The translations under genes were made by a program, and so were the position numbers. DNA of 64,000 bases, taken from Desulfobacteraceae bacterium (lineage in GTDB: Bacteria > Desulfobacterota > Desulfobacteria > Desulfobacterales > Desulfobacteraceae). The notes under the pieces were generated by a model, which did no database searches, was not told where the DNA came from, and saw only the letters and a list, made by a program, of their open reading frames with translations. Of this stretch, positions 36,780-45,758 are shown piece by piece. The stretch spans positions 62,001 to 126,000 of the forward strand of contig JADGEQ010000002.1 in NCBI GenBank assembly GCA_016744295.1. The letters are read 5' to 3'. Position 1 is the stretch's first letter; the number at the start of each line of letters is the position of its first letter.

Positions 36780-38069
36780 ATGTCTGCTATATTTGGTATT
36801 GATTTTGGAACATCCAATTCAGCATTATCCGTGAACATGGATGGGAAGGTCAGGTTGCTGGATGTGGACAGAGAGAATCCCATATCCAATTCATTAAAAT
36901 CAATCCTTTATTTTTTAAAAGAGGATGGCCAGACAACCTCCTATGTCGGGTATGAAGGGGTGAAAGCCTACATTGAAAATGAGGCAGATGGCCGGTATAT
37001 GCAGTCAATCAAAACCTTTCTTCCGGACACAGCTTTTGACAAGACAAATATTTACGGTAAATCCTATACCCTTGAACAGTTGATCTCAATATTTCTCAAA
37101 ACCATGAAGGAGCGGGGCCAGGAGATCATCAAACAGGAGGTATCTGATCTGGTACTGGGACGCCCGGTTATTTTTTCCGAGGACAGGGACAGGGATAAGA
37201 TTGCCCAGGATCGTCTAACCCGGGCAGCACAAATCGCCGGGTTTAAGAATATTTCCTTTCAGCTTGAACCCATTGCCGCAGCCCTGGCCTATGAAAACAG
37301 TCTTGGTGCAGGCCAGGAACAAATTGTGTTGGTGGGGGATTTTGGTGCCGGCAGTTCGGATTTTACCATTTATAAGGCCGGGGCTGGCGGCATCAAAGCG
37401 GCACGAGACCGCGATATCCTCGCGGTGGGCGGTGTTTATATTGGTGGAGATGTGTTTGATTCTGAAATTATGCGGGAAAAGGTGGCAGCTCATTATGGGA
37501 AAGATGTCCAGGCAAAATCCATGTGGAGCGATAATCTTTTCGGGCTTTCCCCCCTTGTTATCCGGAAGCTGATGCAATGGCATCTCATTCCCCAGCTCAG
37601 GCTGCCCAGAACATTGGATAATATTAAAGAGCTGAAGGTCAGGGCAAAGTTTGCCGATAAAAAATTGTTGGAAAATCTGGAAAACCTTATTCATGCCAAT
37701 TACGGATATCTGCTGTTCAGATCCATTGAAAAAACAAAATGTGAGTTGTCGGACCAGAACGAATCCATCATCAATTTTAAGGATTATGGGATCTGCCTTG
37801 ATGAGCCTTTGTCCCGGGAGGAGTTTGAATGCTTTATTCGGGAAAAGGTTGATTCCCTCAATGCCTGTGTCGATTCAACCCTGGCAACGGCAGGTTTGTC
37901 CTGTGCCGATATTGATGTGGTTTTTTTAACCGGCGGCTCCTCCTATATCCCCCTGATACGGGAAATATTCGAGAGAAGGATCGGAAAGGAGAAGATCCGG
38001 AGTGCCGATGCCTTTACCAGTGTTGCCTATGGTCTGGGCCTCCATGGTAATGCCTTAGGCAAGGTTTGA
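36780..38069 (+). CDS. yegD: Hsp70-family protein, YegD-like
   Basis: A 429-residue protein with the Hsp70/actin ATPase fold: phosphate-1 loop FGIDFGTSNSAL at the start, VLVGDFGAGSSDFTIY (phosphate 2) at about 185, and DVVFLTGGSSYIPLIR (adenosine motif) at about 380. It lacks the C-terminal substrate-binding and lid domains of DnaK, as do YegD proteins of about 450 residues. The start follows AGGGGG; the frame extends 38 codons further up without support. Its client is unknown. It is convergent with the ACT gene. Confidence 0.85.
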   Translation: MSAIFGIDFGTSNSALSVNMDGKVRLLDVDRENPISNSLKSILYFLKEDGQTTSYVGYEGVKAYIENEADGRYMQSIKTFLPDTAFDKTNIYGKSYTLEQLISIFLKTMKERGQEIIKQEVSDLVLGRPVIFSEDRDRDKIAQDRLTRAAQIAGFKNISFQLEPIAAALAYENSLGAGQEQIVLVGDFGAGSSDFTIYKAGAGGIKAARDRDILAVGGVYIGGDVFDSEIMREKVAAHYGKDVQAKSMWSDNLFGLSPLVIRKLMQWHLIPQLRLPRTLDNIKELKVRAKFADKKLLENLENLIHANYGYLLFRSIEKTKCELSDQNESIINFKDYGICLDEPLSREEFECFIREKVDSLNACVDSTLATAGLSCADIDVVFLTGGSSYIPLIREIFERRIGKEKIRSADAFTSVAYGLGLHGNALGKV

Positions 38070-38084
38070 TGACCCGTGGGGGTA

Positions 38085-38477
38085 TTAGGAAATGAGCAGA
38101 TCCTTGAGCAGTTTACGGGCGGTTTCGTCCTGATCCGTTGCAATGGCGATTATATTTTCTCCAATGTCGCAATTTACCATGGTAATGCCTCTGATATCGA
38201 TATTGCTGTCACTTAACCTTCTTGAAATGGCAGCCAGGGCTCCGGGCCTGTCCTTTACCCGTACCAGGATGTTTTCGCTGGAAATAGCGGTGTATCCATT
38301 CTCAACAAGACGTTTTAGTGCCGGGTCAATCTGCTGGGTAAACAGGATGATTTCAGCTGTTGTCCCTTTAACAACGGCATGGATTTTATCAATATTGATG
38401 TCTTCCTGTTCCAATAATTCCGAGATGTCTGCGACCAACCCTTTTTTATCCCTGTGAAGAATGGTGATAAACGGCAT
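38085..38477 (-). CDS. Tandem ACT domain protein
   Basis: 130 residues forming two ACT-like domains: FITILHRDKKGLVADISELLEQEDINI at the start and a second with NILVRVKDRPGALAAISRRLSDSNIDI. ACT domains bind amino acids and regulate enzymes of amino-acid metabolism. GAGGAA precedes the ATG. It lies 36 bases downstream of the histidine decarboxylase gene on the same strand, so it may sense histidine or another amino acid for that enzyme (inference). Stand-alone ACT proteins of this length are common in Desulfobacterota. Confidence 0.82.
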   Translation of the reverse strand: MPFITILHRDKKGLVADISELLEQEDINIDKIHAVVKGTTAEIILFTQQIDPALKRLVENGYTAISSENILVRVKDRPGALAAISRRLSDSNIDIRGITMVNCDIGENIIAIATDQDETARKLLKDLLIS

Positions 38478-38513
38478 TATGTTTCCTCTTTTATGTGCTT
38501 TCTTTCTGTTTAA

Positions 38514-39641
38514 CTATAAATCAGATTGTACAAGATCCGTGATAAACAAGTCAATTTGTTCCCGGTTTACATGGGGCATGACAATGATATGGCTCTGGCC
38601 GTCTGCCGTTGCAAGCTGCCATTTTTCTTGGACAGCTTCGGGTGCTTTGGGAAATACAATGGTCAGGGCGCCGGGATTTTTCCAGGCAGCAATGCCCCTG
38701 CCCTTAAGTTGTGTTAAGGTATAATCCGCAAGTATCAGGGCCTTGTTGATCCGGTCTTTCAGTCCTTCTTTGCCCAGTTTTTTGATGGTATACCACAAAA
38801 ACAAAGGGGTCAGTCCGTTGCGTGATCCCGTGATGGTGGTATCCAGAGAGCCAATATAGGAGATGGACCGGGCGATGCGGGAGACATTGTTTTTTTTGGC
38901 AATGACCACTCCGCAGGGAATGGGTGAACCAAAGGACTTGTGTCCGGAGACGGAAATACTGTCAGCCCCGTCTGTGAAATCAAAGGGGGGCCTGGGATCC
39001 AGAAAGGGGGCAATCCCGCCTGCCAGGGCAGCATCTGAGTGGATATAAAAGTCTGTAATCACCAGATCGTCCAGTATCTGCCGGATTTTTTTGATATCAT
39101 CTTTTGCTTCGGTCATGGTGGTCCCGATATTGGCAAAAATGACAGCGGGCTTGTCCCTGTTGATTCGGATGGTTTCTTTCAAGTCTTCATAGTCTATTTC
39201 CCCGTTTTTAAGGGTCTGGATCATGATGTGGCGCATGTTTAAGAGATGGATATTTTTACTGACGCTATAATGGGTTTCCTTTGAGAAATAGACAATTCCC
39301 CTGGGATAAAGTTCCCGTGCAAGGTACAAACCATAGAGATTGCCTTCACTGCCGCCATTGGTCACATACCCCCAGAAATTATCTTTGGGTGCCCGGAAGA
39401 GATCGGCCATAAAGGTGATCACCTCCTGCTCAAACAAACGGGAATCCACCTTCCATGTGCTTTCGGAAAAGGGATCACCCAAATTGTTCATCGGATAGTG
39501 TAAAAAATCCTGGAGCCGGGAAAAATTAAAATCCTTGGCAACAGGATATCCAAGGAAATCAGCGCTTTTTTTTTTAATCGTTTCAAGCAGGTCAGCTACT
39601 CTTTTTTCATCTGCAATGGATAGGGTCATCTGTTTGTCCAC
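38514..39641 (-). CDS. hdc: PLP-dependent histidine decarboxylase
   Basis: Group II decarboxylase that makes histamine from histidine. Strong resemblance to the Morganella/Klebsiella enzyme (about 378 residues): FWGYVTNGGSEGN, YFSKETHYSVSKN, IFANIGTT, the Asp in HSDAALAGG and the PLP-binding Lys in SVSGHKSFGSPIPCG. The start is set at GTG 39641, which follows GAGG at eight bases and gives 375 residues. ATG at 39674 (upstream, overlapping the previous gene) and ATG at 39629 are alternatives. A histidine decarboxylase is not expected in a sulfate reducer; a related amino acid as substrate is possible. Confidence 0.85.
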   Translation of the reverse strand: MDKQMTLSIADEKRVADLLETIKKKSADFLGYPVAKDFNFSRLQDFLHYPMNNLGDPFSESTWKVDSRLFEQEVITFMADLFRAPKDNFWGYVTNGGSEGNLYGLYLARELYPRGIVYFSKETHYSVSKNIHLLNMRHIMIQTLKNGEIDYEDLKETIRINRDKPAVIFANIGTTMTEAKDDIKKIRQILDDLVITDFYIHSDAALAGGIAPFLDPRPPFDFTDGADSISVSGHKSFGSPIPCGVVIAKKNNVSRIARSISYIGSLDTTITGSRNGLTPLFLWYTIKKLGKEGLKDRINKALILADYTLTQLKGRGIAAWKNPGALTIVFPKAPEAVQEKWQLATADGQSHIIVMPHVNREQIDLFITDLVQSDL

Positions 39642-39654
39642 AATCAAAGCCTCG

Positions 39655-40422
39655 TTATAGCCAGCCCAATTCATTTTTCATGGTCTTGTATCGCTTTTTA
39701 AAGCGTTTTAGCATCTCGGGATTGCTGGCAAGAACTGAATTGATAAATTGATGGTGTTGGGTATTGGCAGTATTGTATTTTTTCAGGCTTCTGTTCACAT
39801 TGGTCAGTAAGCAGTCATAGGTGCCTCTGGCCGCCTGATCCTTTACCTCAAGCCGTTTAAAATGAGTTGCTGAATAGTCCAGCCATTTTGTCATCTCCAG
39901 AAAATATTCTTCAAGGGACTGTCGTTTGGACCTAAGCGATCGGTTCAGCAGATTTGTGACCACAATATAATGGTCAAGGTTTTCTTGTTTAAGCTTCCGG
40001 GAATTGCTGTTAATAAAGGCGATATATGCAGAAACATCCTGGTTGGACCTTTTCAAAACTTTCTCACTGTTTTTAATAACAAAGATTGCTTTTCTCATTC
40101 GTTCTGCTGTGTTGAGCCGTTTCAAATCGGTAATTTTTTCCAATTCATGTTCCAACTCTATGGCAGAGGATTCCATACGGTCCAGGTAAATGGATATCCG
40201 TTTTTCCATCCTTGATTTAGGGGAGGACTCTGCACAGGCGAACAAAAAAGGCAAACCAAGCAGACAGAGTATCAATTTTGACAGGAAAGACGATAATTGT
40301 TTTGTTTGTTCCCTATCGCGGGGAAAAAAGGGGGTCGGGATTCGTAACTTTTTTTCTTTTGGTATCCCGAAGGTTATATCTGCAAGATTCAAATCAAGTT
40401 GCTCCTTAGAATATTCGCACAA
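39655..40422 (-). CDS. Probable lipoprotein, alpha-helical, unknown function
   Basis: From residue 48 of the open frame a lipoprotein signal is clear: SKLILCLLGLPFLFAC, with the lipid Cys at residue 63. The mature part is almost wholly helical and charged, with no known domain seen. The start is unresolved. The frame opens at TTG 40422, and a TTG at 40392 has AAGGAG in front, but both leave an unusually long stretch before the signal; a CTG at 40284 would give a perfect lipoprotein signal but lacks a ribosome site. Its 3' end overlaps the histidine decarboxylase region, so the two genes are probably cotranscribed. Confidence 0.65.
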   Translation of the reverse strand: MCEYSKEQLDLNLADITFGIPKEKKLRIPTPFFPRDREQTKQLSSFLSKLILCLLGLPFLFACAESSPKSRMEKRISIYLDRMESSAIELEHELEKITDLKRLNTAERMRKAIFVIKNSEKVLKRSNQDVSAYIAFINSNSRKLKQENLDHYIVVTNLLNRSLRSKRQSLEEYFLEMTKWLDYSATHFKRLEVKDQAARGTYDCLLTNVNRSLKKYNTANTQHHQFINSVLASNPEMLKRFKKRYKTMKNELGWL

Positions 40423-40575
40423 TTAAAAATTGAATTTTTCTTTAGGCATAAGGCTGCATACAAGTATTTATAGATTCGTCGGTTATTTTTTTCTCCCAGA
40501 ACCTATCTTTTTTTTTCCCTGGGGTAAAGGTTTTTTTGGGGGGAGGGATAAAAGTATGGTCTTTGATCTTTTTTG

Positions 40576-41817
40576 TTACAGATTGCCGGACAGCGCCAGG
40601 ATATTTTTGTTAATAGCCACATTGAGATCCCTGTGGAAATACTCATGATGTCTGGGTTCAAAGGGTAGAAAAACAAGGCGGATATTCTTTGGCGAAATGA
40701 TTGTCCCGGCAAGGCTGGGTAAATGGTTCTTAAGGGGGCGTACCAGGGATGCCAGGGTGATTTTTATGCTTTGGATTGCCTCGGAAGAGGCTAGGGTGAT
40801 TGGCAGATGATTGTTTTTTTGAATTTTCTTTTCAAGGCGTGGATTGGGCTGGGTAATGGCAAGCTGACTGTTTAACCTCAGAAAAACGTTGGGTCGAATT
40901 TTAAATGCCGGCGTCCAAAAATGCAGGGACTGGTTTTCCCAGTCCGGCTGGATGGCTCGGGGAAGGTTGCCCATGCGGACCAGGTCAGCATAGGACTCTA
41001 AGGCAATGGGGGATATGTTAACGTTCATTTTCCAGAAGGGGATCATCACATCGTCAGGGTGCGAGGGGGTTGCACACCCGTATCGAATCTTTCCGAGCCG
41101 GTTACCCCTTGTCTGCCAGAGGGTTTGACAATTTCTACAGACCAGCACAAAAGAATTTTTATGCCCTTCCAGGTCCCAGCCGCAGTCTGGGCAAATTCCT
41201 GTAACAAAGAGGGTTTCCTTTTCAGGACGGCACAGGGGTAAGGCTGTTATATCCATATCGCCGGGTAGCATTGTCTGGATGGGTTTGTTCAAAATACCGT
41301 CAAAAAGGCGGTTTTTATGAATATAAAAGGGCGAATAGATCAGGCTGGTGGTTTCGCCAATATCCTCCTGAAAAACCGGGGTCTGGTCTTTTTTGATGGA
41401 TCGGACAGTCTGGCCCGATGGGTGGATACTTGTTTTGAATTTGCAGGGTCGGATAAATTTTCCCCGGGTCTCACTTGAAACCAATTTCAGGGGGAGTGCC
41501 TGGGCTCTCAATCCGAGGGAGAAGGGGATATGGGGTGACACCCCTTCCATTGCCAGGGCAGAAATGTCCAGGAACCTGGGTTTCACTCCGGAAAAATGAC
41601 AGGCATACCGTACGCCTTTGAACCGCCAATAGGGCAGGTAAATGACGTCACTATCCCCGGGAGCCTCGGGGGACAGGGGAAAATAATATCTAAAAAATCC
41701 CCTTTGGGAAATACAGGACCGTACCCTGCAGAAGCCACACACAAAAAACAGGGTCTCTTCCCCAAGGGTTAAAGGAGCCCCGCATTGGGGACATTGATGC
41801 TCAACCTTGAAGCTGAT
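40576..41817 (-). CDS. Zinc-ribbon protein, partner of SPFH protein, with apparent ATC start
   Basis: 413 residues of an unrecognised family with two zinc-ribbon modules: CPQCG with CGFCRVRSC at the start and CPDCGWDLEG with CRNCQ in the middle. Between and after them lie beta-rich segments with repeated aromatic-Trp patterns (LPYWRFKG, IPFWKMN). No membrane helix. The only ATG in frame near the start (41850) would read through the C-terminal zinc ribbon of the upstream gene in the wrong frame and lacks a ribosome site. ATC at 41817 sits six bases after GCGGAG and yields (M)SFKVEHQCPQCG. The gene overlaps the SPFH gene by 17 bases, so the two proteins likely work together. Confidence 0.75.
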   Translation of the reverse strand: MSFKVEHQCPQCGAPLTLGEETLFFVCGFCRVRSCISQRGFFRYYFPLSPEAPGDSDVIYLPYWRFKGVRYACHFSGVKPRFLDISALAMEGVSPHIPFSLGLRAQALPLKLVSSETRGKFIRPCKFKTSIHPSGQTVRSIKKDQTPVFQEDIGETTSLIYSPFYIHKNRLFDGILNKPIQTMLPGDMDITALPLCRPEKETLFVTGICPDCGWDLEGHKNSFVLVCRNCQTLWQTRGNRLGKIRYGCATPSHPDDVMIPFWKMNVNISPIALESYADLVRMGNLPRAIQPDWENQSLHFWTPAFKIRPNVFLRLNSQLAITQPNPRLEKKIQKNNHLPITLASSEAIQSIKITLASLVRPLKNHLPSLAGTIISPKNIRLVFLPFEPRHHEYFHRDLNVAINKNILALSGNL

Positions 41818-42952
41818 GTTTTTCTCCGCACTGGTTACAAAAAATTGCATCCGCCAGGTTTTTTGCCCCGCATTTGCCACAGAACAGGGTCGTTACCTTT
41901 TTCTGGATTGCCTTGCCGCACCTGGGACAAAATTGGGCTCCCGGGGTAATATTTTTTCCGCAACTTTGACATTTTTCAAAGACCACCTGCTGGTGTCCGC
42001 ACTGGGGGCAAAAATTTGCATTTATGGGTATGTTGTTTTTGCATTCGGAACAAATGGCCGTGGCTTGCGGGGTATCGGGTTTTTCCTTCTGGTTTGATAA
42101 TTGCTGGGCAAACATACCCGGCAGCATTACCCCAAGCCCCATGCCCATGCCTGCCTGGGCTCCGTTGCCGGCAATCGAATCGGATCCTTGGGCAATTTTT
42201 TCCATGGCCATGGCGGTTTTCATTTGCATGAGTTTATTCATGTCGTCAAAAACTTCCATGCGGCTTTTATCATCAATGGCCTGCTGGACTTCAGGGGGTG
42301 GGGTGATGGCATTGATATAAAGCCCTGTCAGGCCGAGACCAAACCGTGAAAAGTCCTCTTGGATTTTTTTTGAAATCCCCTTTGCCAGTTCATCATATTG
42401 GGCCGGTAAATCAAAAATGGTGGCGATATTTTCGCCGATATAATCATTAAATCTCGAGACCACTACCTGGTTGAGGTATTCACTGATCTGTTCTGTGGTG
42501 TATACCCCCTGGGTTCCCACTAGCCGGTTGACAAAGAGCACAGGCTGGACAATTCTCAGGTTAAAGATGCCAAATGCCCGGAGTCTTACAAGTCCAAGTT
42601 GTGTATCCTTAAAAGCCACTGGATCCCTGGTTCCCCATTTTAAATTTGTAAATATTTTAAGATTTGTAAAATAGACCTCGGCCCGCAAAGGACTTTTGAA
42701 CCCCCAGGGAAGGCTGGCTATTTTGGTTAAAATCGGGATATTGGCTGTTTTCAGCGTATGGCGGCCCGGACCAAAGGCTCCCACGGCCTTTCCGTTATAG
42801 AAAAAAACAGCGGCCTGGCTTTCCCTCACCGTTAACTGGGCACCATATTTGATATCGGCAGACCCCTGTTCCGGCAACCGGTGAACAAGCTCCTGTCCGC
42901 TTTCGTCAAACCATTCTAGAATTTCTAAAAATATCAGGTTGTTGGCTCCCAT
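41801..42952 (-). CDS. SPFH-domain protein with three C-terminal zinc ribbons (YdjI-like)
   Basis: 383 residues. Positions about 20-235 are an SPFH/band-7 domain (YGAQLTVRESQAAVFFYNGK at the start, YITTEQISEYL-like middle). A Met/Gly-rich linker follows, with GMGMGLGVMLPGMF, then three zinc ribbons, each CxxC-CxxC (about 298-316, 326-344, 353-371). Bacillus YdjI has a similar SPFH plus ribbon layout and helps recruit PspA-type membrane repair proteins. No transmembrane helix is present, so it probably sits on the inner face of the membrane as an oligomer. AGGAGG precedes the ATG; a strong promoter lies upstream. Confidence 0.85.
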   Translation of the reverse strand: MGANNLIFLEILEWFDESGQELVHRLPEQGSADIKYGAQLTVRESQAAVFFYNGKAVGAFGPGRHTLKTANIPILTKIASLPWGFKSPLRAEVYFTNLKIFTNLKWGTRDPVAFKDTQLGLVRLRAFGIFNLRIVQPVLFVNRLVGTQGVYTTEQISEYLNQVVVSRFNDYIGENIATIFDLPAQYDELAKGISKKIQEDFSRFGLGLTGLYINAITPPPEVQQAIDDKSRMEVFDDMNKLMQMKTAMAMEKIAQGSDSIAGNGAQAGMGMGLGVMLPGMFAQQLSNQKEKPDTPQATAICSECKNNIPINANFCPQCGHQQVVFEKCQSCGKNITPGAQFCPRCGKAIQKKVTTLFCGKCGAKNLADAIFCNQCGEKHQLQG

Positions 42953-43028
42953 TTTAATCCTCCTGGCGGATTTGGACTATCATAATTTTTTTGTCTTTAA
43001 AAAAATAAATTCTTTTATGTGCTATCCT

Positions 43029-43060
43029 GGTATATTATATACCCAGACGTCATGTGTCAA
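43029..43060 (-). promoter_or_regulatory. Sigma-70 promoter of the SPFH operon with palindrome on the -10
   Basis: On the minus strand TTGACA (43060-43055), 17 bases, TAATAT (43037-43032); a TATAAT is present at 15-base spacing. The -10 lies in a perfect palindrome GGTATAT-T-ATATACC (43029-43043) that could be an operator. The leader is about 70 bases. Confidence 0.6.
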
Positions 43061-43165
43061 AGGGGGTTGTTTAAAAATTATCAATTGAGCATGGGGTGAA
43101 TCGTTCTGGCTGAATGGGGGTTATATTCTTGCACATATCATTGAGGCCGGGACCAAAGGAGGAGA

Positions 43166-44563
43166 ATGACCACACGAATTGAACAAGACTCCATGGGAGA
43201 AATCCGGGTGCCCATGGACTGCCTGTGGGGCGCCCAGACCCAGCGCTCTCTGGAAAATTTTAAGATCGGCAGGGAAACCATGCCCTTGGGGCTTATCCAG
43301 GCATTTGGATATTTAAAAAAAGCCGCCGCCATTGCCAATGCCGACCTTGGCCTGCTCTCCCGGGAAAAAGAGGTGTTGATATCCCGGGTTTGTGATGGGA
43401 TTATCCGGGGAAAGTTTACAGATCAGTTCCCCTTAAAGGTGTGGCAGACAGGATCGGGTACCCAGACCAATATGAATGTTAATGAGGTCATTGCCAACCA
43501 GGCCCATGTATTGTCCGGTAAAAAACTGGGAACAGGTCCCCGCCTGATTCATCCCAACGACGATGTGAATAAATCCCAGTCTTCCAATGATGCCTTTCCC
43601 ACGGCCATGCATATTGCCGCCTGCCTACAGCTCACAGATCACACCTTGCCCGGTCTGGAATCTTTGGGACAGGGGCTTGGGGAAAAAAGCCGGGCCTGGC
43701 AGTCCATTGTCAAGACAGGAAGAACCCATTGCATGGATGCCGTTCCCATCACCCTGGGTCAGGAGTTTTCGGGCTATGCCGCCATGGTGGCGTATGGGAT
43801 TCAACATTTAAAAACCAGCCTGACCCGGCTGTCTGAGTTGGCCCTGGGGGGAACAGCCGTGGGAACGGGGCTGAACAGCCCTGCCGGTTTTGATGTGAAG
43901 GTTGCCGGGATCATCACAGAGCTGACCGGGTATCCCTTTGTAACCGCTAAAAATAAGTTTGAAGCCCTGGCCGCCCACGATGCAATTCTGGCCTCCCATG
44001 GGGCCCTTAAAACCCTGGCGGCAAGTTTGATGAAAATTGCCAATGATATTCGTATGCTGGGGTCCGGCCCCAGGTGCGGCATTGGAGAATTGATTTTGCC
44101 GGCCAACGAACCCGGGTCATCCATTATGCCGGGTAAGGTCAACCCCACCCAGGCAGAGGCCATGACCATGGTCTGTGCCCAGATCATGGGCAATGATGTG
44201 ACCATCAATATCAGCGGAGGATCGGGCCATTTCGAACTGAATGTGTTCAAGCCGGTGATCATCCACAATTTTTTGCAGTCGGCACAACTGCTGGGGGATG
44301 CGGCCCTTTCCTTTTATGAGAATTGTGTCAAAGGACTTGCACCGAACCGTTTGGTCATTGAAAATCATCTGTCCCAATCATTGATGCTGGTGACGGCTTT
44401 AAATCCTGAAATCGGTTATGATAAGGCGGCCATGATAGCCAAGAAAGCCCAGCGAGAGGGCCTCACCCTAAAGCAGGCCGCCCATGACCTGGGGCTTGTG
44501 TCCGAAGAAAAATTTGATAAATTGGTGGATCCTGGTAAAATGATCGGTCCCATGGCAACCTGA
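43166..44563 (+). CDS. fumC: Class II fumarate hydratase
   Basis: A 465-residue iron-free, oxygen-stable fumarase. The start ([24 protein letters not shown]), the substrate-binding [45 protein letters not shown] and the catalytic loop [13 protein letters not shown] all match FumC, not aspartase. AAAGGAGG precedes the ATG. It stands alone, divergent from the SPFH operon. With the Fe-S fumarase at 28202 the cell has two unrelated enzymes for the same step; FumC would keep working during oxygen or iron stress. Confidence 0.95.
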   Translation: MTTRIEQDSMGEIRVPMDCLWGAQTQRSLENFKIGRETMPLGLIQAFGYLKKAAAIANADLGLLSREKEVLISRVCDGIIRGKFTDQFPLKVWQTGSGTQTNMNVNEVIANQAHVLSGKKLGTGPRLIHPNDDVNKSQSSNDAFPTAMHIAACLQLTDHTLPGLESLGQGLGEKSRAWQSIVKTGRTHCMDAVPITLGQEFSGYAAMVAYGIQHLKTSLTRLSELALGGTAVGTGLNSPAGFDVKVAGIITELTGYPFVTAKNKFEALAAHDAILASHGALKTLAASLMKIANDIRMLGSGPRCGIGELILPANEPGSSIMPGKVNPTQAEAMTMVCAQIMGNDVTINISGGSGHFELNVFKPVIIHNFLQSAQLLGDAALSFYENCVKGLAPNRLVIENHLSQSLMLVTALNPEIGYDKAAMIAKKAQREGLTLKQAAHDLGLVSEEKFDKLVDPGKMIGPMAT

Positions 44564-44631
44564 TCATAATTCCCTAGTGATTCACCATGAAGGCCACGAA
44601 GAAAAAAACTTACTATACATGGAGGGAAAAA

Positions 44632-44844
44632 ATGAACCATGAGGTTACCTTGTTCAAGGCATATCCATTTAAGGAAGGTCAGAAAATACGGATTGAAGAT
44701 TCCCCGAGATCCGGGGATTGGGAAGTAATCAAAGTGACAGAGCATAAGGTTACCCTGCGCTGCCCCATTTCAAAAAAGGAGATGGTCTGGAGCAGATTCT
44801 GTTATGTGGCTGAAAAAAAACCTATGCCATGGCCCCAGGTATAG
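44632..44844 (+). CDS. Small basic protein of unknown function
   Basis: A 70-residue protein beginning MNHEVTLFKAYPFKEGQKI, with GGAGG directly upstream; an in-frame ATG 15 codons earlier has no site. The pattern KIRIEDSPRSGDWEVIKVTEHKVTLRCP suggests a small beta-barrel (SH3-like or KOW-like), perhaps nucleic-acid binding, but this is inference. I do not recognise a named family. Confidence 0.65.
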   Translation: MNHEVTLFKAYPFKEGQKIRIEDSPRSGDWEVIKVTEHKVTLRCPISKKEMVWSRFCYVAEKKPMPWPQV

Positions 44845-44959
44845 TTAGCCAGATATAGAGGGGCAGGTTCATATTAGATTGTGTCAGATCTTATTTGACT
44901 ATATTATATGAGACCAGACCAGATTAAACCAGACCAAATTAGACAAAAGGAAGGCGCAT

Positions 44960-45463
44960 ATGGAAGTAATATTGCTCATGGCCATGACCCTGGACGGGAA
45001 AATTGCAAGGGATTCCCAGGAACTGGTGGACTGGACTGGAAAGGCAGACAAACAATATTTTGTCCGGGTGACCCGGGAGGCCGGGGTGGTGATCATGGGA
45101 TCCAAAACATTTGACACCATTGGCAAACCCCTGCCGGGTAGAAAAAATATTGTTATGACCCGAAATCCGAACCGGAAAAGTCAGGAAGAGAACCTTATGT
45201 TTACGGATCAGTTGCCCAATGAAATAATAAACAATTTAAAAAAAGAGGGGTTTGAACGGGTGACCCTGATAGGGGGTGCCATTGTCAATTCCCTGTTTGC
45301 CGGTAAAAATTTGATTACCCAGATCCACGTGACCCTGGTCCCGGCAATCTTTGGCCGGGGGCTTTCCCTGTTTCAGGACGCTTTGGATCTCAAGCTGGAA
45401 CTCATGGAGAACCGGGAAATTGACAAGGGACACTTGCTCTTGGTTTACCGGGTGATATCATGA
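44960..45463 (+). CDS. Dihydrofolate reductase / RibD-C-like reductase
   Basis: 167 residues of the DHFR/RibD C-terminal fold: MEVILLMAMTLDGKIA at the start, VIMGSKTFDTIGKPLPGRKNIVMTRN for NADPH binding, and VTLIGGAIVNSLF. It could reduce dihydrofolate or act on a pterin or flavin precursor; the family does not fix the substrate. AAGGAAGG precedes the ATG. Its stop overlaps the ATG of a small gene (ATGA). Confidence 0.85.
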   Translation: MEVILLMAMTLDGKIARDSQELVDWTGKADKQYFVRVTREAGVVIMGSKTFDTIGKPLPGRKNIVMTRNPNRKSQEENLMFTDQLPNEIINNLKKEGFERVTLIGGAIVNSLFAGKNLITQIHVTLVPAIFGRGLSLFQDALDLKLELMENREIDKGHLLLVYRVIS

Positions 45464-45558
45464 GTAAACGGAAAACAAATTTTCTGGTTCGATTTTTTGA
45501 GTGGATCGCCAGGGGGAATAAAAAGGCCGCCCAAAAGGGTCAATTGTGCAAGTCTTGA
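45460..45558 (+). CDS. Small coupled protein of 32 residues, probably amphipathic
   Basis: The ATG overlaps the stop of the DHFR-like gene (ATGA), so translation is coupled. The product is basic: MSKRKTNFLVRFFEWIARGN, then a short Lys/Ala/Gln-rich segment ending LCKS. An aromatic amphipathic helix (FLVRFFEWIARG) followed by a Lys-rich segment and a near-terminal Cys suggests membrane-surface attachment. I do not recognise a named family. It is too short for standard gene finders. Confidence 0.5.
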   Translation: MSKRKTNFLVRFFEWIARGNKKAAQKGQLCKS

Positions 45559-45758
45559 ATCCCAAAAAAGTAAATCGGTCTGTATGGCCGACCATGGCAT
45601 TGAGGATAAGCTGTAAATAAATAATGTCCAAAAAATTCTTGAATCTTCTTGTAAAAAATATATACTCGCCTGTGAAAATACAGGGTGGTCGGAGGGATAT
45701 CTGGAATCGGGTAGTTTTAAATACACAAAATTTTATAAACAGGCGATAGGCGAAAAAT

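Noticed and set aside
44909..44946. Repeated ACCAGA/AGACC units upstream of the DHFR-like gene
   Set aside because: Short and imperfect; no regular unit or array, so neither a CRISPR nor a clear iteron set.
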